A DNA stretch of 64,000 nt, from positions 70,400,186 to 70,464,185 of the forward strand of contig CM056743.1 of assembly GCA_029851415.1 (NCBI GenBank), read 5' to 3'. The position numbers and the translations under genes are program-made. Below the pieces are notes generated by a model, which searched no databases, was not told the origin of the DNA, and was given only the letters and a program-made list of their open reading frames with translations. Below are positions 11,604-19,029 of this stretch, one piece after another; within the stretch, counting starts at the first letter, position 1, and every line of letters begins with the position of its first letter. This DNA is from Eretmocerus hayati (Eukaryota > Arthropoda > Insecta > Hymenoptera > Aphelinidae).

Positions 11604-13610
11604 ATGGCCAGGGGTAGACCGAAAGCTTTGCCACCGCGACCTATAATCCCAGGATTGCTGCGGTGCGGAGATATGGAGCTCATAGCGTTGTTGGAGAGGG
11701 ATGAACGCTACCAGCGGGTAGCTCAATTGATTTTCGCGTTAGATGGAGCAGCGGTGACGAGACAGCTGCAAGCAAAGGGCTTGAATGATAGAGGAACCCG
11801 TGAAAGCACGCGATCGCGACTAGTAAGGGCGGAGCTCAGAGAGTGTTTCCCAGAAGCGGATGTACCATGGGAACCAGAAGTAGACGAGGCCGGGGGTGTG
11901 GACCCCTCCGAACATCCAGAGTCATGGCGACGTTCGGACCGGTCTCGCCGTGAAACGTCCCAACAGAGTAGCGTCATAACTAGTACAGAAGCCGCAGCGA
12001 CCGAGTTAGTTTCGTCATCTACAGTCTCTCTGTCAACCACGACTTCCTCGTCGACGGGATCGCGCAGCGGGGTCGCTGACTCGACGTCAACTCTGCCGTG
12101 GCCTGCAACTTCCGGATTACCACCCTTTTCAGTTGCTCCGACCCTCACGACCGCATCGACCGTTGTGACTGTTGCCGCGACGACTACGGTGACCACATCA
12201 GTGTCTACGACTACGCAATCTGCCGTGCGGGTGACGAATAGTATTCCGGGTCCCATTTCCTCCCCAGCTGTTAGCCATGTGCCGTTTCAGTTGCCGAGGA
12301 GTAGTCTGCTGATCTCGCAATCGAGTCATCGATTGATGACACAGATGGCCGCGATGTCGGGTGCTATATTAGCAGGCGCCGCGATTCCAGATGCGCTGAT
12401 ATCTGCCTCGGGATCGCAGCAACCGCCTCCCGTATATGCCGACGACTTGTTGTTCAATCCGAGCCTTAGGAGTGGCGCTATTCCACGAACCAGGCCTAGC
12501 GGGACTGTGGTTCCACCTGTTTCGGTCAATTCTAGGCCAGTTAATGCCAGACGAGTCGAGATCGTCGAGGAGAGTCAGTCGTCGGAAGCTGAAAGCAGCA
12601 GCGAGTCGGTGGGTCACCGGAGTGAATCGAGTCAACGAGGCTTGCCTGTAGATCCACCTTATCTGCCAATGCCACCACAGCACCCAGTGGGACATCGCCT
12701 TTTAGGAACGGACTACCGGACACTGAATCGACTCACTGAGCGCAATCCAGAGTTGTCGCGTGGAGAAACGATGTGGTGGGACCACGACGGAATTCCGTTC
12801 GGTATAGATGACCCTCGGGAAAATAGGCCGCGTTCAAACCGTGCCAGTTGCCGTGAACCGAATTTTAAGCGCGGAAATTATCGAGACTCGAGTGACGACG
12901 AACCACCGCCAGGTTACACGTTCAATAGTTCGAGGCGTCGTGAACCCTCGCTAGATAGCCTCAGCAGTTGCGCGCATCAACCGGAATTTCCACCCAGTGA
13001 GAGGCGCTCGCGTGTGCCACCTACTGATAGCGTGAATACCAACGTGAACCCACGCGGAACTGAACGTGCATCCAGCAGACGTCCCAACCGTGTCGAGCCG
13101 ATACCAACAGTCCCAAAGACGCGGAAGCGTTCTCCCCCGAACCAGCCTCAGCGAATAGACACTAATGTAAACCGACATCCGCGTGATCGATCGGTGGACA
13201 GTTGCCGAAATCGTGTTTTGCCGGATCAAGAGCGGGTGATTCCAGGCCACTCTCAAGAAGCGGAGGGGCGACGTGCCGGGTCGAGTGCCGTGCCGCACCA
13301 CCGCGACTATCCTGTCGGGGGCTCCTGCAGTCGTGTCGACCCACCAACCTCAAACCGAGGGCCTCGGTGCTCATCGCAAATTGATCGTACGGGTCAACGA
13401 CAAACTTCAGGTGGCCATACGCAACGTCACTGCCCCAGGGACCACCGAAATTGCCGAGATAACCCCCGAGATGCCGATAGGTGGCGCGATAGTCGCCATG
13501 GTAACCACGGTAGCCGAGATAGTTCATCAGATAATTCTCTTCCGCGGAACTCACGCCGTGATAGACGTTCAGGGTCGGGTTCGGATCGGTCTAGGCAACG
13601 AGGGGGGTGA
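11604..13610 (+). CDS. gag: Gag, N-terminal part (SAP-like and RS-rich), ending at an in-frame UGA
   Basis: The ORF has 668 codons from an ATG in good context (GGGATGG). Residues about 50-76 (LQAKGLNDRGTRESTRSRL) resemble a SAP-type DNA-binding helix pair. Residues 115-240 are Ser/Thr-rich. From about residue 450 to the end the protein is rich in Arg and Ser with many RS, RD and SR pairs. The UGA at 13608-13610 is followed by C, and the same frame stays open, still RS-rich, into the capsid-like region and on to 14981. So this is probably the N-terminal part of one Gag of about 1,125 codons. The UGA may be a recent nonsense change or a leaky stop. Function beyond RNA or chromatin binding is unknown. 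Confidence 0.8.
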   Translation: MARGRPKALPPRPIIPGLLRCGDMELIALLERDERYQRVAQLIFALDGAAVTRQLQAKGLNDRGTRESTRSRLVRAELRECFPEADVPWEPEVDEAGGVDPSEHPESWRRSDRSRRETSQQSSVITSTEAAATELVSSSTVSLSTTTSSSTGSRSGVADSTSTLPWPATSGLPPFSVAPTLTTASTVVTVAATTTVTTSVSTTTQSAVRVTNSIPGPISSPAVSHVPFQLPRSSLLISQSSHRLMTQMAAMSGAILAGAAIPDALISASGSQQPPPVYADDLLFNPSLRSGAIPRTRPSGTVVPPVSVNSRPVNARRVEIVEESQSSEAESSSESVGHRSESSQRGLPVDPPYLPMPPQHPVGHRLLGTDYRTLNRLTERNPELSRGETMWWDHDGIPFGIDDPRENRPRSNRASCREPNFKRGNYRDSSDDEPPPGYTFNSSRRREPSLDSLSSCAHQPEFPPSERRSRVPPTDSVNTNVNPRGTERASSRRPNRVEPIPTVPKTRKRSPPNQPQRIDTNVNRHPRDRSVDSCRNRVLPDQERVIPGHSQEAEGRRAGSSAVPHHRDYPVGGSCSRVDPPTSNRGPRCSSQIDRTGQRQTSGGHTQRHCPRDHRNCRDNPRDADRWRDSRHGNHGSRDSSSDNSLPRNSRRDRRSGSGSDRSRQRGG

Positions 13611-14981
13611 CGTAGGTCACGAGATTCTCGGGATGGTCACCGCGAAAGACGCAGGAATCTCAGACGTCGTGAGAGTAGCGAATCTGAGTATGATACCTCA
13701 GATGATGACTCTAACTGGAGTCAGGCGGGTCAGGCAAACGCGAGGACGTTTCAAATTATTAAAATGCTGCAGAGCATGAAGATTAGCTTCGGTGGGGGAG
13801 ACAGAGAAGGCCCGGAGGAGTTCCTGGCCAATCTCAAGGACTGCCGGCGGATGCTGCCAGTGACGGATGCCGAGATGTTATCTGCCGTGCCTGCCGCGCT
13901 GACCAAAGATGCCCGCAGCTGGTATCGTACTCATCAAGATGAGTTTGAGACTTGGCCAGAGTTTAAGCATGCCTTCAGAGATCAGTATGTCGGACATTTG
14001 GATCGTCAAGATGTGATGGACGAGCTCCAACATCGCACCCAGGCAAAGGGTGAAAAGGTTGCCAAGTATTTGACGTGCATAAAAATAATTTTGGGTCATT
14101 TCAAGAGACCACCTCGTGACCGTGATGTGTTTGAGATTGTGCGTCGAAATTTATTGCCAGAACTGCGCAAGTACTTGGAAACCAAGAGAGTTAGAACGTT
14201 AGAAGACATACAATACTATGGTCAGAAGTTTGAGCGTAGCAAAGACCTAGATGCCCGTTATACTGCACCTCCCCCCAAAGAGAGGTCGCGTATACCAGGT
14301 GCCGCATACCAGGGATCGAGCCAAGCCTCTCCACGGGGTAAGCCGGGGCGAAATGAGACCGCCCCCAAACCAGGGGTGAGTGCTCAGCAGAACCGCAACA
14401 GAAATCAGAGTGGTAAAACTGGTGCCAAGGTTACTCAGCCGAGTACTCCAGCCGCCCCTGTGGACACTCCGACAACGACCGCACCTGCAACGAGTCAACC
14501 TCAGCCAAGTACTCCACCACCAACGACTCAGCCACAACCTGCCGCGATGGCGCCCTGGATGCCAGATCCCGGAAGATGGCCACAGTACCCAATGATGTAT
14601 CCCTATCCACCGTATGCCGGGTATGGACAACGCAGGCCACCAGGCACGGGTCGAGCGAGGGTCAGTGGGGACCGTATGATAAAAGACGAGCAAATAAGTA
14701 AGGGCCTCTGTTTCAACTGCAATCAGCCGAATCACTTTGCCCACAGTTGCCCCACCAGAAAGTGCTATAAATGCTCTGCTCTGGGTCATACTGCCAGTGA
14801 GTGCCCAGAAGCTACTGCACCTGCTGGCGCTGCCGCGTCAGCCGTGGAAAAATGCCAGTTGTGCAGCAAAGTCGGAGTGACAGCACAGACGTGCCCAGAT
14901 TGTGAGTTCAAGCTAGAGTACTTGGGAAACGGCCCAGCGGGGGCCCAGAAAAATCCAGGTACTGCGTCCCCGCCAAAATAA
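13611..14981 (+). CDS. gag: Gag, capsid and nucleocapsid part
   Basis: The frame is the same as the ORF ending at 13610. The first ATG after the UGA is at 13764, giving 405 codons. The first 160 residues from there form a retrotransposon Gag capsid-like domain (key stretches FGGGDREGPEEFLANL, ARSWYRTHQDEFETWPEFK and KYLETKRVRTLEDIQYYGQKFE-like). A Pro/Gln/Thr-rich linker follows. Then come two classic CX2CX4HX4C knuckles (CFNCNQPNHFAHSC and CYKCSALGHTASEC) and a third variant lacking the His (CQLCSKVGVTAQTCPDC). It should assemble particles and bind genomic RNA. It ends at TAA 14979-14981, overlapping the next frame by 73 bases. Confidence 0.93.
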   Translation, partial: RRSRDSRDGHRERRRNLRRRESSESEYDTSDDDSNWSQAGQANARTFQIIKMLQSMKISFGGGDREGPEEFLANLKDCRRMLPVTDAEMLSAVPAALTKDARSWYRTHQDEFETWPEFKHAFRDQYVGHLDRQDVMDELQHRTQAKGEKVAKYLTCIKIILGHFKRPPRDRDVFEIVRRNLLPELRKYLETKRVRTLEDIQYYGQKFERSKDLDARYTAPPPKERSRIPGAAYQGSSQASPRGKPGRNETAPKPGVSAQQNRNRNQSGKTGAKVTQPSTPAAPVDTPTTTAPATSQPQPSTPPPTTQPQPAAMAPWMPDPGRWPQYPMMYPYPPYAGYGQRRPPGTGRARVSGDRMIKDEQISKGLCFNCNQPNHFAHSCPTRKCYKCSALGHTASECPEATAPAGAAASAVEKCQLCSKVGVTAQTCPDCEFKLEYLGNGPAGAQKNPGTASPPK

Positions 14982-15835
14982 GTGTGCCCTCGGCGGCAAA
15001 AGAGAAACCTGGGGGCCTTGACGAGGCCTTGCCAGTAGTTGAGAATGTGAAAAGAGAAAGTGACGCTGCGTGTGGGAATTTGGAAGTTCAGTCAGAGAGT
15101 CGAGAGCGAATGGAGGATTCTGAGAGCCTTGTGAGTGGCCAAGTGGAAGAGAAGAGACCTTATACACCATGGGTTAACAAACCTGAGCGCCTTTGTGAAG
15201 GTATGGTGGCAGAACGGTCAAAGACACCATGGGTTAGCGAACCTGAGCGCCTTTGTGAAGGTATGGTGGAAGAACAGCCGGTGACGTCATGGGTAGAGGT
15301 ACCTGAGCGCCTTTGTGAAGGTATGACGGGGCTGAAAGTGGAGAAGCCGTGGGCAGTAAGAACCAAAGACCTCTTGAGAAAACAACTGGACCAGAAATTC
15401 CCCAAGAAGCGGTGGGTGGAAGTGGCACGTGGTGACGAGACCACCGAGATTACACGGAAGGTGTATACCGGAGCCAAGTGTGATGATTTTCTTGTGGGTT
15501 TGCGCGAAGCGAAGAAATTCTCCATCCTGGGGGCTTTGAAAGCTGCTGCTGACGACGAGTTGAACTCGAGCGTGCCGGAGCTTCCAGCCCCGGAGCAGAA
15601 CCCGGGCGTGCCGGAGTGCGAGACTCAACCCCTAGTGGAGACCCAGCCTGACATTAATACATGCCTTGGAACGGGAGAAACTAGCCAAGCAGTCAAAAAT
15701 TACCGGGCCTGGTTGAAGTTCATGAAGGATGACGCGGTTGAATCCACTGTCGAAATCTCTGAAGAAGCCGGCGTGACCGAAGCTCGGAGCTTCGAGGATG
15801 GACAATTCGAACACGTGGACCCGAAAGTCGTGTAG
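14906..15835 (+). CDS. Linker ORF between gag and pol, function unknown
   Basis: The frame is open from 14906 in the -1 phase relative to Gag. There is no ATG near its start (the first plausible codon is GTG at 14984), so frameshift entry is likely, giving about 300 residues. It contains three 20-residue repeats (PERLCEGM...) encoded by exact 60-bp units starting at 15181, 15241 and 15301, with TPW/TSW spacers. The rest is acidic and Glu/Lys/Pro-rich. I recognise no enzyme. It could be a Gag-Pro linker or a pre-protease region. It ends at TAG 15833-15835, overlapping pol, which is open from 15763 in a further -1 phase. Confidence 0.75.
   Translation, partial: VQARVLGKRPSGGPEKSRYCVPAKISVPSAAKEKPGGLDEALPVVENVKRESDAACGNLEVQSESRERMEDSESLVSGQVEEKRPYTPWVNKPERLCEGMVAERSKTPWVSEPERLCEGMVEEQPVTSWVEVPERLCEGMTGLKVEKPWAVRTKDLLRKQLDQKFPKKRWVEVARGDETTEITRKVYTGAKCDDFLVGLREAKKFSILGALKAAADDELNSSVPELPAPEQNPGVPECETQPLVETQPDINTCLGTGETSQAVKNYRAWLKFMKDDAVESTVEISEEAGVTEARSFEDGQFEHVDPKVV
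14924..14930 (+). promoter_or_regulatory. -1 ribosomal frameshift heptamer G GGA AAC
   Basis: GGGAAAC sits in Gag phase as GGA-AAC (Gly-Asn), within the 14906-14978 overlap of Gag and the -1 frame. It fits X XXY YYZ exactly and is a heptamer known to work in simian retrovirus gag-pro. Slippage gives direct entry into the linker ORF. The following bases are very G+C-rich (GGCCCAGCGGGGGCCC), so a stem or pseudoknot is plausible, though the simplest stem would start with no spacer. Confidence 0.75.
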
Positions 15836-18800
15836 TTGCCGAGGTGTTGCCGTGGACCGCTCCGGAATTAGCCGAGGGGCCTAAGCTGAAGCCTGTACCG
15901 AGGAATTACGTTGAGGTAGTTCTGGGTGGTCAGTCTTTTGCCGCTCTCTATGACCCAGGAGCCCAAGTGTCCATGGTGGGTCCTAAGGTCTCAAAGTTTC
16001 ACGAGAAGAGAATCTATAGACAGACTGGCTACCTCAAAAGTGCGGTTGGGAGGAGTGTGACCCCAGCGGTCGGGTTACTGAGAGTGAATATGGAAATCGA
16101 CGGAGTCTCGCGACCTCTGGTGATGCAGGTGGTGAAGGAGCTCAACCATGACATGGTCCTGGGCATGGATTTCATGAAAGCCTGGCAATCGGACTCCGAG
16201 AATGCCGATGGTCGCTGGAGAGTCATGAAAGGAGAATATAAGGAATTCATTGGGGTGGGCCAGGCCCCTGAGAACCGGATTTTTGCCGAGTGTGCCGGAT
16301 TAGCGGTGGGAAAGCCACACGAAAAAGCTGCCTTGGAGAAAATGGTCGAGGAAATGATCGAAGCTGCCGGGAATAGCCTTGGGTTGACTACGTTGGCTGA
16401 ACATCGAATCGAGGTCACGGACCCCACGCCAATCAGGCACAAGTATCGAAGGATAGCCCCTGCCATGCTGGAGGTAGCACGTGAAGAGGTGAAGCGTTTA
16501 GCTGACGCTGGTCATATTGAACCATCGAAGAGTGCCTGGAGCAGTGCGCCAGTTTTGGTCCGGAAGAGCGATGGAACTTACCGGTTCTGCATAGATTTCC
16601 GCGATTTGAACAAAGTGACGAAGAAAGATGCCTATCTCTTGCCGAATATGGATGCCATACTAGACAAGCTCCGGAAGTCTCAGTATATCTCGAAAATAGA
16701 CTTAAAAGAAGCGTATTTGCAAATTCCAATGTCTGAGGACAGCAAGGACTATGTAAGCTTCTCAGTACCAGGCGTTGGAGCCTGGAGGTTCAGATCCATG
16801 GCCTATGGCTTAACCAATGCTCCAGCGACCTTTCAGCGACTTATAGACCAATTATTCGGGCCTGAATTGGAGCCATTTGTCTTCGGATATTTAGATGACA
16901 TCATCGTGGCGACAGACACTCATGCCGATCACTGTAAGTACGTGAAACTAGTCATGGAGCGCTTGATTGGAGCCGGATTGCGAGTCAATCGGAAAAAGTG
17001 CGAAATTTGCTGCCAACAGGTCCGATATCTGGGTTTTCTGCTCGATGCCGAGGGGCTGAGGCCTGACCCAGAAAAGGTTGCTCCAGTTCGGGACTACCCA
17101 CCTCCGAAAAATCTGAAACAGCTCCGATCGTTCTTGGGCATGGTGGGATGGTACTCCAGGTTCATAGAACACGATGCCGAGATAAAAGTGCCGTTGCAAA
17201 AATTGCTCAAGAAAGACCAGCCGTGGAAATGGGGACCTGAACAACAGGAGGCGTTTGAGAAGCTCAAGGAAGCGTTGACGTCTGCTCCGGTGTTGTCGAG
17301 ACCTGATTTCTCAAAGGTCTTCACGATACAGACTGATGCGAGCGCGCATAGCCTGGGAGCCGTGCTGACGCAGGAGGGTGAGGATGGTGAGCACCCCATC
17401 CTTTATTGTAGCCGAAAACTCACGGATGCCGAGAAAAACTTCACCGCCACAGAACGTGAAAATTTGGCCGTTTTATGGGCCATAGAGAAGATGCGACCCT
17501 ATGTCGAGGGGTCTCATTTCAAGGTCATCACAGACCACAGTGCATTGAAGTGGTTGAGGGGTCTGAAGGACCCCACCGGTCGTTTGGCTCGCTGGGCCCT
17601 TAAGCTTCAGCAGTGGGACTTCGAAATCTCCCACCGCTCCGGGCGGCTCCACAGGGTGCCAGATGCCCTGTCTAGGTTACATGACCCTGCCGATGCCGAG
17701 CCCGACGAGGTGCCGGAAGTTGCCGCGATGGAAGTCGATTCTGACCCATGGTACGTTAAGAGAACGCAAGAAGTACAAGCTGCTCCAGAGAAGTGGAGGA
17801 ATTGGAGAGTGGAAGACGGTCGATTGTATCGCTTCCGCACAGACGTGATGTTAGACCCGATAACCTCGCCACACGAGAAATGGCGGTTGGTCGTGCCAAC
17901 GACCCTGCGCAAGAGAGTACTGGAAGATGCCCACTGCATTGCCTCTGCCGGACACTTAGGTGTGGAGAAGACGTATGACCAAATTGCCCGTGAATACTCC
18001 TGGCCGGGACTGTACCACGATGTGGTATCATTCATCCAGCAGTGCCAGACCTGCCAGATGTATAAAGTCTCTCAACTTGGACCACAAGGCTTAATGGGGT
18101 CGCGCATCGTAGAAGCACCGTGGGTTGCCGTATCTGCCGATTTAATGGAATTTCCGCCGAGCAAGAGGGGGTTCAAATACCTCCTGGTATTTCAGGACTT
18201 ATTTACGCGCATGATCGAGACTCGACCGCTGCGTAAAGCAGACGGTAAGTCGGTTCTAGCTGGAGTGGAAGAGTTGGTCTTGTTCCGATGGGAAACGCCG
18301 GACTACCTGGTCGTGGATAACGGGAAAGAGTTTGATAACAAACTCTTGGTCGAGAGAATGGCCGAGTATGGGGTGAAAATAGCCTATACCCCCCCTTACC
18401 ACCCCCAATCCAACCCTGTCGAGAGGGCCAACCGCGGATTGAAGACCATGATTGCGCAGTTCGTGAAGGACGATCACCGCGATTGGGACCTACATGTCCA
18501 TGAGTTCAGGCATGCCGTGAACACTGCCGTTCAGTCGACACTCAAAGTGTCACCTGCGTTCCTGAATTATGGTAGGAATCCGAAGCCCGTCAAGAGTTTG
18601 CGCCGCGAGGTAACTGCCGGGAAACCTATCGAGAAAATTGATGAGGCCGCGTGGGTGGATAGGATGAAAAGGTTAGATGCGTTGAGGGGTCTAGTACAGT
18701 TAAACATCGACAAAGCTCGTGAGAAGCAGGCTAAGCATTACAATAAGGGTCGGAAACACGCGGAATTTCAGGTAGGAGATATGGTTTGCCGTAAAACTCA

Positions 18801-18978
18801 TTTCCTGTCTAATGCCGCGAATAAGTTCTCTAGGAAGCTTGCGCCGAAATTCGAGGGTCCATTCAAAATTATTGCCGTAAAATCACCGTTAGTCTACGTG
18901 TTAGAAGGGGAAATGGGTAGGAGGCTGCCAGAGGCCCACGTTCCCCAGCTCAAGCGCTGGATCCCACCCCGGAAATGA
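15763..18978 (+). CDS. pol: Pol polyprotein: protease, reverse transcriptase, RNase H, integrase
   Basis: The frame is open from 15763; the first non-ATG start-like codon is GTG at 15844, giving 1,044 residues, to which the positions below refer. The aspartic protease motif is LYDPGAQ at 35-41, with Pro where Ser or Thr is usual. RT shows FCIDFRDLNKVT and the catalytic YLDD near 350. RNase H has TDAS near 497, ATEREN and TDHSALKW. Integrase has an H-H-C-C finger (HCIASAGHLG... CQTC) near 694, and catalytic Asp in VSADLME and VVDNGKEF and Glu in NPVERANRGLK. The C-terminal GPY/F module is KFEGPFKI. The order PR-RT-RH-IN is that of Ty3/gypsy. No internal stop is present and all catalytic residues are retained, so it could be active. 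The overlap with the linker ORF (15763-15832) shows no canonical slippery heptamer. Confidence 0.96.
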   Translation, partial: RSRRDRSSELRGWTIRTRGPESRVVAEVLPWTAPELAEGPKLKPVPRNYVEVVLGGQSFAALYDPGAQVSMVGPKVSKFHEKRIYRQTGYLKSAVGRSVTPAVGLLRVNMEIDGVSRPLVMQVVKELNHDMVLGMDFMKAWQSDSENADGRWRVMKGEYKEFIGVGQAPENRIFAECAGLAVGKPHEKAALEKMVEEMIEAAGNSLGLTTLAEHRIEVTDPTPIRHKYRRIAPAMLEVAREEVKRLADAGHIEPSKSAWSSAPVLVRKSDGTYRFCIDFRDLNKVTKKDAYLLPNMDAILDKLRKSQYISKIDLKEAYLQIPMSEDSKDYVSFSVPGVGAWRFRSMAYGLTNAPATFQRLIDQLFGPELEPFVFGYLDDIIVATDTHADHCKYVKLVMERLIGAGLRVNRKKCEICCQQVRYLGFLLDAEGLRPDPEKVAPVRDYPPPKNLKQLRSFLGMVGWYSRFIEHDAEIKVPLQKLLKKDQPWKWGPEQQEAFEKLKEALTSAPVLSRPDFSKVFTIQTDASAHSLGAVLTQEGEDGEHPILYCSRKLTDAEKNFTATERENLAVLWAIEKMRPYVEGSHFKVITDHSALKWLRGLKDPTGRLARWALKLQQWDFEISHRSGRLHRVPDALSRLHDPADAEPDEVPEVAAMEVDSDPWYVKRTQEVQAAPEKWRNWRVEDGRLYRFRTDVMLDPITSPHEKWRLVVPTTLRKRVLEDAHCIASAGHLGVEKTYDQIAREYSWPGLYHDVVSFIQQCQTCQMYKVSQLGPQGLMGSRIVEAPWVAVSADLMEFPPSKRGFKYLLVFQDLFTRMIETRPLRKADGKSVLAGVEELVLFRWETPDYLVVDNGKEFDNKLLVERMAEYGVKIAYTPPYHPQSNPVERANRGLKTMIAQFVKDDHRDWDLHVHEFRHAVNTAVQSTLKVSPAFLNYGRNPKPVKSLRREVTAGKPIEKIDEAAWVDRMKRLDALRGLVQLNIDKAREKQAKHYNKGRKHAEFQVGDMVCRKTHFLSNAANKFSRKLAPKFEGPFKIIAVKSPLVYVLEGEMGRRLPEAHVPQLKRWIPPRK

Positions 18979-19029
18979 ATCTGCCTGGTGATGGTGCATG
19001 CCGTGTTACATGCCGGAATGAGGCCGTGA

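Noticed and set aside
11723..12256. Antisense frames of 100-180 codons opposite gag, pol and the 3' ORF
   Set aside because: They shadow G+C-rich coding sequence; sense frames have clear domains and codon structure.
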